A stretch of 64,000 nucleotides of DNA from Arachis hypogaea (Eukaryota > Streptophyta > Magnoliopsida > Fabales > Fabaceae): the NCBI RefSeq assembly GCF_003086295.3, contig NC_092048.1, positions 71,962,841 to 72,026,840 on the forward strand, in the 5' to 3' direction. Shown piece by piece: positions 11,534 to 21,981 of this stretch. Position 1 is the first letter of the stretch; the number at the start of each line of letters is the position of its first letter. Below the pieces are notes generated by a model, which worked only from the letters and a program-made list of their open reading frames with translations, made no database searches and had not been told where the DNA came from. Both the position numbers and the translations under genes were made by a program.

Positions 11534-11776
11534 ACTGGCGTTTAAACGCCAGTAAGGAGCATCTGGCTGGCGTTCAACGCCAGAACAGAGCATGGATCTG
11601 GCATTAAACGCCAGAAACAAGCAGCATCCTGGCGTTCAGACGCCAGAAATGCACAGTGAGGAAAGCTGGCCCTGAATGCCAGAAACAAGCATAGAACTGG
11701 CGTTCAACGCCAGAAATATGATGCATCTGGGTGCTGAACGCCCAGAACAAGTATCATTTCGGCGTTTAAACGCCAG
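11534..11776 (+). repeat. Palindrome array, CTGGCGTT/AACGCCAG type, internal (A2)
   Basis: About eight units spaced about 30 bp apart. The best are ACTGGCGTTTAAACGCCAGT (about 11535-11554) and CTGGCGTTCAACGCCAG (about 11567 and 11697). Spacers share 'aaacaagcat'-like words. Degenerate units keep the self-complementarity on both arms (for example GGGTGCTGAACGCCC). Confidence 0.92.
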
Positions 11777-12135
11777 AATTGCATGCAAAGGCATTTCACA
11801 TGCCTAATGGGTGCAGGGATGTAAATCCTTGACACCTCAGAATCTGTGGACCCCACAGGATCAACTCAACATCTGTGGACCCCACAGGATCTCCACTACC
11901 TCCACTCACTCTCTTCCCTCTTCTCAATGTTCATCCTCTCTTCCCAATAAACACTCTTCCCCAAAACTCTTCACCAATCACCTCAATCTCTCTTCCCTAT
12001 CACTACTTCACCACTCACATCCATCCACTCTTCCCCATAAACCTACCTCATAAACTCCACCTACCTTCAAAATTCAAAATCAATTTCCCACCCAAACCCA
12101 TCCTATATGGCCGAAACTAAACCCCCTCCCCTCCC

Positions 12136-12144
12136 TATATAAAG
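12136..12144 (+). promoter_or_regulatory. Internal TATA-like box upstream of ORF2 (A2)
   Basis: TATATAAAG in a C/T-rich context, 200 bp before the ORF2 ATG. F has TATATATA at 62881, 201 bp before its ATG, and G has TATAAATA on the minus strand at 50605-50612, 189 bp before its ATG. It may drive a separate ORF2 transcript. Confidence 0.5.
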
Positions 12145-12262
12145 CCCTCCATTCTTCCTCATTTTCACAGAACACAACCCTCTCTTCCCCTTCTTGGCCG
12201 AATACACCTCTCCCTCCTCTCCTCAATATTTTCTTCTTCTTCTTCATCTATTTTTTCATCTC

Positions 12263-12297
12263 TTGCTCGAGGGCGAGCAATATTCTAAGTTTGGTGT
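12263..12297 (+). other. Stem-loop plus AAGTTTGGTGT before ORF2 (A2)
   Basis: TTGCTCGAGGGCGAGCAA (12263-12280) then AAGTTTGGTGT (12287-12297), 39 bp upstream of the ORF2 ATG. The arms co-vary with other copies (CTTG/CAAG versus CTCG/CGAG), which argues for a selected stem. Confidence 0.7.
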
Positions 12298-12335
12298 GGT
12301 AAAAGCATAAGCTTTTTATTTTTCCATTACCGTTG

Positions 12336-13490
12336 ATGGCACCTAAGACCGGAGAATCCTCTAGAAAAGGGAAAGGGAAGACAAAAGCTTCCACCTTCGA
12401 GTCATGAGAGATGGAAAGATTCATCTCCAAAGCCCATCAATACCACTTCTATGATGTTGTGGCCAAGAAGAAGGTGATCCCCGAGGTCCCTTTCAAGCTC
12501 AAGAGAAATGAGTATCCAGAGATCCGACATGAAATCCAAAGAAGAGGTTGGGAAGTTCTAACAAACCCCATCCAACAAGTCGGCATCCTAATGGTTCAAG
12601 AGTTCTATGCCAATGCATGGATCACTAAGCACCATGATCAAAGTAAGAACCCGAATCCAAAGAATTATATTACAATGGTTCCGGGAAAATACTTAGATTT
12701 TACTCCGGAAAATGTGAGGTTGGCGTTCAACTTGCCTATGATGCAAGGAGATGCACGCCCCTACACTAGAAGGGTCAACTTTGATCAAAGGTTGGACCAA
12801 GTCCTTATGGACATATGTGTGGAAGGAGCTCAATGGAAGATTGACTCAAAAGGCAAACCGGTTCAACTGAGAAGACTGGACCTTAAGCCTGTAGCTAGAG
12901 GATGCTTGGAGTTCATCCAACGCTCCATCATCCCCACTAGCAATCGATCTGAAGTTACTGTGGATCGGGCCATCATGATCCATAGCATCATGATTGGAGA
13001 GGAAGTAGAAGTTCATGAAGTCATCTCCCTTGAACTCTATAAAATAGCCGAAAAGCCCTCCCCTTTGGCAAGGCTAGCTTTCCCTCATCTTATTTGCCAT
13101 CTATGTTACTCAACTGGAGCTTTCATAGAAGGAGACATTCCCATTGAGGAAGAGAAGCCCATCACTAAGAAAAGGATGGAGCAAACAAGAGAGCCCACTC
13201 ATGGAGCTCAAGAAACGCATGAGGAAGCTCACCATCAAGAAATCCCTGAGATACATCAAGGGATGCACTTTCCTCCACAGAATTTTTGGCAGCAAGTCAA
13301 CACCTCCCTAGGAGAATTAAGTTCCAACATGGGACAATTAAGGTGGAACATCAAGAGCACTCCATCATCTTTCATGAAATTAGAGAAGATCAAAAAGCAA
13401 TGAGGGAGGAGCAACAAAGACAAGGAAGAGACATAGAAGAGCTCAAGGACATCATTGGTTCCTCAAGGAGAAAATGCCACCGGTGGACTC
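12336..13490 (+). pseudogene. A2 ORF2: putative plant transposon protein
   Basis: Start ATG 12336 (MAPKTGESSRKGKGKTKAST). A TGA at 12405-12407 replaces the Trp codon present in F (SES-W-EME). From 12411 the frame is open to 13403. The domain runs from about residue 45 to 260, with EIRRRGWEVL-like text (EIQRRGWEVLTNPIQQVGIL), VQEFYANAW, YLDFTPENVRLAF and DRAIMIHSIMIGEEVEVHEV. From memory this corresponds to the Pfam family 'putative plant transposon protein'. A 1-bp loss near 13350 shifts the C-terminal coiled coil (HEIREDQKAMREEQQRQGRD) to another frame. Biochemical function unknown. It is not a transposase in any demonstrated sense. Confidence 0.85.
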
Positions 13491-14623
13491 ATTCCTTGTT
13501 CTTACATTCTCTGTTTTTCGTTTTCTTTATTTTAAGTGCTTATCCATGTTTGTGTCTTATTACATGATCATTAGTATTAGTAACTTTGTCTTAAAGTTAT
13601 GAATGTCCTATGAATCCATCACCTCTCTTAAATGAAAATTGTTTTAATTCAAAAGAACAAGAAGTACATGAGTTTCGAATTTATCCTTGAACTTAGTTTA
13701 ATTATATTGATGTGGTGACAATGCTTCTTGTTTTCTGAATGAATGCTTGAACAGTGCATATGTCTTTTGAAGTTATTGTTCATTAATGTTAAATATGTTG
13801 GCTCTTGAAAGAATAATGATAGGGAGACATGTTATTTGATAATCTGAAAAATCATAAAAATGATTCTTGAGGCAAGAAAAAGCAGTGAATACAAAAGCTT
13901 GCAGAAAAAAAATAGAAAAAAATAGCGAAAAAAAAAGAGAAAAAGCAAGCAGAAAAAGCCAAAAGCTCTTAAAACCAAAAGGTAAGAGCAAAAAGCCAAT
14001 AACCCTTAAAACCAAAAGGCAAGGGTAAATAAAAAAGATCCCAAGGCTTTGAGCATCAGTGGATAGGAGGGCCTAAAGGAATAAAATCCTGGCCTAAGCG
14101 GCTAAACCAAGCCATCCCTAACCATGTGCTTGTGGCGTGAAGGTGTCAAGTGAAAACTTGAGACTGAGCGGTTAAAGTCAAGGTCCAAAGCAAAAAAAGA
14201 GTGTGCTTAAGAACCCTGGACACCTCTAATTGGGGACTTTAGCAAAGCTGAGTCATAATCTGAAAAGGTTCACCCAGTTATGTGTTTGTGGCATTTATGT
14301 ATCCGGTGGTAATACTGGAAAACAAAGTGCTTAGGGCCACGGCCAAGACTCATAAAGTAGCTATGTTCAAGAATCAACATACTGAACTAGGAGAATCAAT
14401 AACACTATCTGAACTCTGAGTTCCTATAGATGCCAATCATTCTGAACCTCAATGGATAAAGTGAGATGCCAAAACTATTCAAGAGGCAAAAAGCTACAAG
14501 TCCCGCTCATCTGATTGGAGCTATGTTTCATTGATAGTTTGGAATTTATAGTATATTCTCATCTTTTTATCCTATTTGATTTTTAGTTGCTTGGGGACAA
14601 GCAACAATTTATGTTTGGTGTTG
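13491..14623 (+). other. 3' non-coding region of A2
   Basis: Conserved with 21176-21981, 55436-56347 and part of G. Holds an A-rich stretch (13895-13950), direct repeats 'ttaaaaccaaaaggcaag', and before the LTR the inverted repeat GTTGCTTGGGGACAAGCAAC (14586-14605) followed by ATGTTTGGTGTTG (14611-14623). No conventional polypurine tract abuts the LTR. No gene. Confidence 0.75.
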
Positions 14624-16260
14624 TGATGAGCGGATAATTGATACGCTTTTTGGCATTGTTTTTAGTATATTTTTAGTAGGATCTAGTTACTTTTAGGGAT
14701 GTTTTTATTAGTTTTATGTTAAATTCACATTTCTGGACTTTACTATGAGTTTGTATGTTTTTCTGTGATTTCAGGTATTTTCTGGCTAAAATTGAGGGAC
14801 TTGAGCAAAAGTCAGATTCAGAGGTAGAAGAAGGACTGCTGATGTTGTTGGATTATGACCTCCCTACATTCAAAGTAGATTTTCTGGAGCTACAGAATTC
14901 AAAATGGCGTGCTTCAAATTGCGTTGGAAAGTAGACATCCAGGGCTTTCCAGCAGTATATAATAGTCCATACTTTGGCCGAGTTTAGATGATGCAAAAGG
15001 GCATTGAACGCCAGTTCTACGCTGTAGTCTGGAGTTAAACGCCAGAAACACGTCACGAACCAGAGTTGAACGCCAGAAACACGTTACAAACTGGCGTTCA
15101 ACTCCAAGAATGACCTCTCCACGTGTAAACTTCAAGCTCAGCCCAAGCACACACCAAGTAGGCCCCGGAAGTGGATTTATGCATCAATTACTTATTTCTG
15201 TAAACCCTAGTAACTAGTTTAGTATAAATAGAACTTTTTACTAGTCTTTTAGACATCTTATGATTTTTAGTTCATCTTTAGATCATATTGATCCCGTTCG
15301 GGGGCTGGCCTCTCGGCCATGCCTGAACCTTCATCACTTATGTATTTTCAACGGTAGAGTTTCTACACTCCATGGATTAAGGTGTGGAGCTCTGCTGTTC
15401 CTCATGAATTAATGCAAAGTACTACTGTTTTTTATTCAATTCAACTTATTCCGCTTCTAAGATATTCATTCGTACTCCAACATGAATGTGATGAACGTGA
15501 CAATCATCATCATTCTCCCACGAACACGTGCCTGACAACCACTTCCGTTCCACCTTAGATTGAATGAATATCTCTTGGATCTCTTAATCAGAATCTTCGT
15601 GGTATAAGCTAGATTGATGGCGGCATTCATGAGAGTCCAAAAAGTCTAAACCTTGTCTGTGGTATTCCGAGTAGGATTCAGGAATTGAATGACTGTGACG
15701 AACTTCAAACTCGCGAGTGCTGGGCGTAGTGACAGACGCAAAAGGAGGGTGAATCCTATTCCAGTATGATCGAGAACCTCAGATGATTAGCCGTGCTGTG
15801 ACAGAGCATTTGGACCTTTTTCACAAGAAGATGGGATGTAACCATTGACAACGGTGATGCCCTTACATAAAGCTTACCATGGAAAGGAGTAGGACTGATT
15901 GGATAAAGACAGCAGGAAAGCAGAAGTTCAGAAGAACGAAAGTATCTCTATACGCTTATCTGAAATTCCCACCAATGAATTACATAAGTGTTTCTATCTT
16001 TATTTTCTATTTATTTATTATTTATTTTCGAAAACTCTATAACCATTTGATATCTGCCTGACTGAGATTTACAAGGTGACCATAGCTTGCTTCATACCGA
16101 CAATCTCCGTTGGATCGACCCTTACTCACGTAAGGTTTTATTACTTGGATGACCCAGTGCACTTGCTGGTTAGTTGTATCGAAGTTGTGACAAATCATAA
16201 ATTAAGATTAGAGCACCAAGTTTTTGGAGCCATTACCAGGGATCACATTTTCATGCACCA
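14624..16260 (+). repeat. 3' LTR of element A2
   Basis: 1637 bp, TGATGAGCGG...GCACCA. Array 15001-15108, TATA box 15223-15231. Followed by the TSD ATGAT and the rest of gag of A. Confidence 0.93.
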
Positions 16261-16814
16261 ATGATCTCTCAGAGTCTGAATGGATTGAAGGAATCATCCA
16301 ACAGTACTATAGAGCCATCTTCTGAAGAAGAAGCTTATGATCCTGAGAACCCTGCAATAGTAGAGGTGAATTACATGGGTGAACCCTATGGAAACACCTA
16401 TAATCCCTCATGGAGAAATCATCCAAATTTCTCATGGAAGGATCAACAAAAGCCTCAACAAGGCTTTAATAATGGTGGAAGAAACAGGTTTAGCAATAGC
16501 AAACCTTTTCCATCATCCACTCAGCAACAGACAGAGAATTTTGAGCAGAACCCATCTAGCTTAGCAAATATAGTCTCTGATCTATCTAAGGCCACTCTGA
16601 GTTTCATGAATGAAACAAGGTCCTCTATTAGAAATTTGGAGGCACAAGTGGGCCAGCTGAGTAAAAGAGTCACTGAAACTCCTCCTGGTACTCTCTCAAG
16701 CAATACAGAAGAGAATCCAAAGAGAGAGTGCAAGCCCATTGACTTGACCATCATGGCCGAACCTACAAGGGAGGAGGAGGATGTGAATCCTAGTGAGGAA
16801 GACCTCCTGGGACA
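16261..16814 (+). pseudogene. Element A gag-protease ORF, part 2 (gag linker)
   Basis: Continues the gag of A directly after the ATGAT duplication (MISQSLNGLKESSNSTIEPS). It covers the linker between gag and protease, including GEPYGNTYNPSWRNHPNFSW, the Asn/Gln/Ser-rich segment and the helical stretch LSKATLSFMNETRSSIRNLE. Open throughout. Cut at 16814 by the J' solo LTR, after which the ORF resumes at 19093. Confidence 0.87.
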
Positions 16815-19092
16815 TGATGCGGGTGGAAACTGTCTCTCAACAAATTTCCTTCGGCAAGTGTACCGAATTTGTCGTCAAGTAAAAACTCACAATTGAGTGA
16901 GGTCGAATCCCACAGGGATTGATTGATCAAGCAACTGTAATTAGAAGAATGTTCTAGTTGAGCGAATCCAGAATTTGGGTTGAGAATTGCAGAAAATAAA
17001 ATGGCGGGAATGTAAATAACAGAAAAGTAAATGCTAGATTTAAAGGACTGGAAGTAAATGACTGAAAGTAAATTGCAGAATTGTAAATGGAAATGGGGGA
17101 TTTGCTCATAAAAGTAAATGGCAGAAATTAAAGAGAATGGGTAAGATCAGAGATGGGGAGTTCATTGGGCTCAGGAGATGTTGCAATTCTCCGGATCAAG
17201 TTCATTTTCATCTCTTCCTCAATCAATGCACTCATTGATCTCCTTGGCAATCTTAATTGATTGAATTACAATTTCTTGTAATTCAATCTCTCAAATCTTG
17301 ATCAATAGCCAATTCCTTGGTCAATTGCTCATGAGAAGAGATGAAGTATGGTCACTGATTATACCACATGCATTTCCCAAATCAAGTATTGAGAGGGTTA
17401 TAGTCACATACCCATCCAAACCCAATTTGGTCCAGCATGAGAAAGCATTTCTAGCTTGATCTCTTCATTCCTCTTTCAAGGTTCAGAAGAGATCCAAGTT
17501 TGAATAGCTTCTTTTCCAAGATAACTACCCAATTGGATGAAGATCGAAAGCTTTCAAGTAAAATCAAGAGAAAAGATAGAAGAAGAATAATGAAAATTAG
17601 TATTGATCCATCAAATTACAATAGAGCTCCCTAACCCAATGAAAGGGGTTTAGTTGTTCATAGCTCTAGAAAATGAAAACAAAGATGGAAAATACATCAT
17701 AAAACTAGAAAATGCAGAGAAGGTAAAATATAGAGAGTAGTTCTCTTTTCCAACTTTTTAGACTCCTTAACAATTCAAAGCTACTCCTATATATACTACT
17801 TTTCTCAGCTTCTAGTTGGCTATTCAAGTCTTGGGCCTTTGGATGTTGAGTTTGAAGCAGTTCTCTTCTTCATTTGGGCTTGGCTTTACTTGCAGAGAGA
17901 AAATGTGAAGTGGGCAGAGACTTTAGCTCAGGACGTAAGGGGTGTTAACATTTAGTGAAAATATGAGTTCGAGAACGTTAGTGACAATCAACTTTCTCAC
18001 TAACGTTCCTAAGTAAAAGCCACGTTAACTTCAACGTTAGTGGCACAAACGTTGCCACTAACGTTGCCTCTAAGTCCTTCGCACACGTTATTGAGACTTA
18101 ACATTCCCAATAACTTTGAAAAGCCCCCTTTGTTCCCATGTTAGAGCCCACGTTAACTCAGTTAACGTGGCTCTTTAACGTGGGCTTGCCATCCTTCGAG
18201 AACGTTAGTGACACTCAACATTGTCACTAACGTTCCAAGGTGCCCCTATGTCTCACGTTAGAGTCCACGTTAACTAGGTTAACGTGGCTTCTAACGTGGT
18301 CATGCTTAGCCATCCCCAACGTTAGTGACAATGTTGAGTGTCACTAACGTTGGCCATTCTTTCACTCATCAACGTTAGCTTCCACGTTAACTAAGTTAAC
18401 GTGGAAGTTATCGTGGCTCCTTGAGGGGTTGTGTGGTTGCTTCCAACGTTAGTGACAATATTGGGTGTCACTAACGTTGTCGACCACTCTTGCTTCTTAC
18501 GTTAGCTCCCACGTTAACCAAGTTAACGTGGTATGTTTCTCCTTAGGCCAACGTTAGTGACAATGTTGAATGTCACTAACGTTGGCGTTTCTTCCCCCTT
18601 TTAACGTTAGAGGCCACGTTAACTAAGTTAACGTGGACTCTAACGTGGCCACTTATGAGCATTTGCCAACATTAGTGACAATGTTAAGTGTCACTAACGT
18701 TGGCTTACTTTCCCTTTCCACGTTAGAGTTCACGTTAACTTAGTTAACGTGACTCTTAACGTGGTCAATGATGGCTTCGAGAGTGTTATTGGCAATCACT
18801 TTTCTCAATAACTTTGCAAGTTACCTCACATTCCTTGCTTCCTTTGGTCCTGAAATCAAGCAATAGAGTGCATCAAAGTTCTAGTCCAAGTCATGGGTAA
18901 TGCAACATACAATTTGTCACTAAACTCATGCAAATTCCTCATGAAATAATGTAAAATGCACAATGTATGCTTGAATCAAGGTGTAAGTGAATATCTACCC
19001 AAAACTAGCTTATTTCCTAAGGGAATGCATGAAACTATCCTAAAAACAGTAAAGAAAAGGTTAGTGAAACTGGCCAAGATGCCCTGGCATCA
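16815..19092 (-). mobile_element. J': solo LTR, minus orientation, inside gag-protease of A
   Basis: 2278 bp, with TGATGC...GCATCA ends and perfect TSD GGACA (16810-16814, 19093-19097). It is antisense to A: the conserved LTR 3' domain appears reversed at 16855-16915 (CAAGTGTACCGAATTTGTCG ... TCCCACAGGGATTG), and the TATA box reads TATATATA on the minus strand near 17788. There is no internal region and no second LTR, so it is a recombination-derived solo LTR. It is homologous at both ends to the J LTR at 33000-34931. Confidence 0.85.
17940..18790 (-). repeat. Compound palindrome array of the J' LTR
   Basis: About five tandem units of roughly 105-125 bp. Each has two hairpins: P1, AACGTTAGTGACA with the inverted copy TGTCACTAACGTT around an 8-bp loop; and P2, CACGTTAACTAAGTTAACGTG. 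P2 itself lies inside a larger inverted repeat (CACGTTAGAG...CTCTAACGTGG). P1 near 17970, 18200, 18318, 18444, 18549 and 18667. P2 near 18147, 18265, 18383, 18508, 18613 and 18730. The arms are conserved far better than the spacers. Confidence 0.9.
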
Positions 19093-19965
19093 GGACATTC
19101 AGTGACCAATAAGGAGTTTCCCTTTGAGGAACCAAAGGAATCTGAGGCTCATCTAGAGACCATAGAGATTCCATTAAACCTCCTTCTACCCTTCATGAGC
19201 TCTGATGAGTATTCTTCTTCTGAAGAGAATGAAGATGTTACTGAAGAGCAAGTTGCTAAGTACCTTGGTGCAATCATGAAGCTGAATGCCAGACTAGTTG
19301 GTAATGAGACTTGGGAAGATGAACCTCCCTTGCTCACTAATGAACTGAATGTATTGGATAGGCAGAAATCACCTCAAAAGAAACAGGATCCTGGCAAATT
19401 CTTAATACCCTGTACCATAGGCACCATGACCTTTGAGAAGGCTCTATGTGACCTGGGGTCAGGAATAAACTTATTGCCACTCTCTGTAATGGAGAAACTT
19501 GGGATCTTTGAGGTGCAAGCTGCCAGAATCTCATTAGAAATGGCAGACAACTCAAGAAAATAGGCTTATGAACAAGTAGAAGATGTGTTAGTAAAGGTTA
19601 AAGGCCTTTACATCCCTGCTGATTTCATAATCCTAGACACTGGGAAGGATGAGGATGAATCCATCATCCTTGAAAGACCCTTCCTAGCCACAGCAAGAGC
19701 TGTGATTGATGTGGACAGAGGAGAGTTAGTCCTTCAACTGAATGAGGACAACCTTGTGTTTAAAACTCAAGGATCTCCCTCTGTAACCATGGAGAGGAAG
19801 CATGAAAAGCTTCTCTCACTACAGAGTCAACCAAAGCCCCCACAATCAAACTCTAAGTTTGGTGTTGGGAGGCCACAACCAAACTCTAAGTTGGGTGTTG
19901 AACCCCCACATTCAAACTTTAAGTTTGGTGTTGGAAGGTTCCAACAATGCTCTGAACATCTGTGA
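19093..19965 (+). pseudogene. Element A gag-protease ORF, part 3 (protease)
   Basis: Resumes after the GGACA duplication. Carries EEQVAKYLGAIMKLNARLVG, then the retropepsin-like active site ALCDLGSGINLLPLSVMEKL and the conserved PFLATARAVIDVDRGELVLQ. A TAG at 19561-19563 replaces a Gln codon in RKQAYEQV. The frame then continues to TGA 19963-19965. The last 40 residues are repeats of SKFGV/SKLGV units, so the AAGTTTGGTGTTG motif is translated here. No RT or integrase follows. Confidence 0.87.
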
Positions 19966-19983
19966 GGCTCCATGAGAGCTCAC

Positions 19984-20030
19984 TGTCAAGCTACTGACAT
20001 TAAAGAAGCACTTGTTGGGAGGGAACCCAA
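19984..20030 (+). other. Conserved hairpin after gag-protease (A)
   Basis: TGTCAAGCTACTGACA then AAGAAGCACTTGTTGGGAGG and GAACCCAA. Same position as in A2 and F. Confidence 0.7.
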
Positions 20031-20176
20031 TGTTATTTAATTATATCTATTTTATTTTTATTTTTATTTCGTGTTTTATTAGGTTGATGATCATGTGGAG
20101 TCACAAAAACTACTGAAAAATTAAAAACAGAATAAAAAACAGCATTAAAAATAGCACACCCTGGAGGAGGAGCATT

Positions 20177-20410
20177 CTGGCGTTTAAACGCCAGAAACAA
20201 GCATCTGTCTGGCGTTTAACGCCAGAAACAAGCACCAAGCTGGCGTTTAACGCCAGAAACAAGCATCTACCTGGCGTTAAACGCCAGAAACAAGCATCTA
20301 CCTGGCGTTAAACGCCAGAAACAGGCTACATTTGGGCGTTTAACGCCAGAAACAAGTAGCAGTCTGGCGTTAAACGCCAGGATTGCACAGCAAGGGCGTT
20401 TTACACGCCT
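20177..20410 (+). repeat. Palindrome array, CTGGCGTT/AACGCCAG type, internal (A)
   Basis: Seven to eight units of about 30 bp: TCTGGCGTTTAAACGCCAGA, then several CTGGCGTTTAACGCCAG and CTGGCGTTAAACGCCAG, with spacers 'aaacaagcatctacc'. Two adjacent units are identical including the spacer, so unit duplication is recent. A last degenerate unit (GGGCGTTTTACACGCC) closes the array. Confidence 0.93.
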
Positions 20411-20710
20411 AATTGGAGCAGAGATGTTAAGTCCATGGCCCCACTGGATCTGTGGACCCCACAGGATCCCCACCTTTTCTTCTCTCCTCTTTACACCTTT
20501 TCAAAACCCTCTTCCCCAAATACCCTTCACCAATCACCTCTAATTCCCATCCAAAACCATCATACACCCACCTACACCCACCCACTCAAATTCAAACCAT
20601 GACTCCTTCCTTTTCATACATCATAACCACCTTAAACCCCCAGTGGCCGAACTATTCACACACCTCCATCTCCTCCATTTTCTTCTTCTTCTACTACTTC
20701 CTTTCTTCTT

Positions 20711-20746
20711 TTGCTCGGGGACGAGCAAACCTTTTAAGTTTGGTGT
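20711..20746 (+). other. Stem-loop plus AAGTTTGGTGT before ORF2 (A)
   Basis: TTGCTCGGGGACGAGCAA (20711-20728) and AAGTTTGGTGT (20736-20746), 38 bp before the ORF2 ATG. The TATA-like box seen in A2 and F at this distance is missing. Confidence 0.7.
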
Positions 20747-20783
20747 GGTGAAAGCATTGCTTTTTATTTTTCCATAACCATTT

Positions 20784-21175
20784 ATGGCACCTAAGGCCGG
20801 AGAAACCTCTAGAAAGAGGAAAGGAAAGACAAAAGCTTCCACCTCCGAGTCATGGGAGATGGAGAGATTCATCTCAAGGGTCCATAGCTCAGTAGTAGAG
20901 CATTTGATTGCAGAACAAGAGATCATGGACCTCAACAAGAGCATGAGGAATTCCCTCACCAAGAAATCCTTGAGATACCTCAAGGGATACATTTTCCTCC
21001 ACACAACTATTGGGAACAACTAAGGGTGGAACACCAAGAGCACTCCATCATTCTCCATGAGATTAGAGAAAATCAAAGAGCTATGAGGGAGGAGCAACAA
21101 AGACAAGGAAGAGACATAGAGGAGCTCAAAAGCACCATTGGTTCTTCAAGAAGAGGAAGATCCCATCCTCACTAA
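20784..21175 (+). pseudogene. Element A ORF2, internally deleted, with a tRNA-Cys fragment
   Basis: Starts MAPKAGETSRKRKGKTKAST at 20784. The frame is open to TAA 21021-21023, and the coiled-coil tail (HEIRENQRAMREEQQRQGRD) continues in the same frame to TAA 21173-21175. Compared with A2, nearly the whole central domain (about 250 residues) is gone. In its place is a roughly 50-bp segment (20878-20927) that reads as the 5' half of a tRNA-Cys and encodes RVHSSVVEHLIAEQEIM in frame. The Trp codon mutated in A2 is intact here (SESWEME). The domain loss makes function unlikely. Confidence 0.82.
20878..20927 (+). pseudogene. tRNA-Cys(GCA) 5' half captured in ORF2
   Basis: GGGTCCATAGCTCAGTAGTA followed by GAGCATTTGATTGCAGAACA matches, from memory, nucleotides 1 to about 48 of plant nuclear tRNA-Cys: acceptor 5' strand, box A (TAGCTCAGTAGTAGAGC), and anticodon arm with loop TTGCAGA (anticodon GCA). 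It stops before the variable loop. There is no T arm (GGTTCGA) or 3' acceptor, so it is not a tRNA gene. Confidence 0.75.
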
Positions 21176-21981
21176 GGTGGACTCATTCCTTAATCTCCTT
21201 GTCTATTTATTTTACTGTTTTTTTATTTTTGAGCTTTATGTTTTATTTATGTTTGTGTCTTCACTATATGATCACTAGTGTCTAAGTTTCTATGCCTTAA
21301 AGTTATGAATGTCCTATGAATCCATCACCTCTCTTAAATGAAAAAAATTTTCTAAAAACAAAAAAACAAGAAGTACATGGTTTCGAATTCATCCTTGAAA
21401 CTAGTTTAATTATTTTGATGTGGTGACAATACTTTTTGTTTTCTGAATGAATGCTTGAACAGTGCATATGTCTTTTGATATTGTGGTTTATGAATGTTAA
21501 ATATGTTGGCTCTTGAAGAATAAGGAAAAAGGAGAAATGTTATTTGAAGATCTGAAAAATCATAAAAATGATTCTTGAAGAAAGAAAAAGCAGTGAATAC
21601 AAAAGCTTGCAAAAAAAAAAGAGAAAAATAGCGAAAAAAAAAGAGAAAAAGAAAAAGAAAAAGCAAGCAGAAAAAGCCAATAGCCCTTAAAACCAAAAGG
21701 AAAGGGTAAATAAAAAGGATCCAAGGCTTTGAGTATCAGTGGATAGGAGGGCCTAAAGGAATAAAATCCTGGCCTAAGCGGCTAAACCAAGCTGTTCCTA
21801 ACCATGTGCTTGTGGCGTGAAGGTGTCAAGTAAAAACTTGAGACTGACTGGTTAAAGTCAAGGTCCAAAGCAAAAAAAAAAAGGAGTGTTGATATTTTGG
21901 AATTTATAGTATATTCTCTTCTTTTTATCCTATTTGATTTTCAGTTGCTTGGGGACAAGCAACAATTTAAGTTTGGTGTTG
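21176..21981 (+). other. 3' non-coding region of A
   Basis: Like 13491-14623 but with a deletion of about 350 bp ending near 21890. A-rich block 21608-21665. Ends with GTTGCTTGGGGACAAGCAAC (21944-21963) and AAGTTTGGTGTTG (21969-21981) directly against the 3' LTR. No gene. Confidence 0.75.

Larger units (their letters stand above)
5617..16260 (+). mobile_element. Element A2: second A-type element, inserted in gag of A
   Basis: LTRs are 5617-7218 and 14624-16260, with perfect TSD ATGAT (5612-5616, 16261-16265). It has the same layout as A (PBS, leader, gag-protease, array, ORF2) but belongs to another LTR subfamily, closer to E/F. The two LTRs differ in length by 35 bp, explained by one deletion in the 5' copy near 6116, so the insertion looks fairly young. 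There is no pol gene. Confidence 0.93.

Noticed and set aside
16815..19092. TIR DNA transposon (TGATGC...GCATCA ends)
   Set aside because: The inverted ends are only about 6 bp. The duplication is 5 bp, and the interior carries a reversed LTR 3' domain and TATA homologous to J, so a solo LTR fits better.
20177..20410. CRISPR-like array (about 30-bp period, palindromic repeat, spacers)
   Set aside because: Spacers are partly identical, repeats vary, there are no cas genes, and the setting is a plant retrotransposon. Similar arrays occur in several copies of the element.
20878..20927. Functional tRNA-Cys gene
   Set aside because: Only the 5' half is present. There is no T arm, box B or 3' acceptor strand, and it lies inside an ORF2 remnant.
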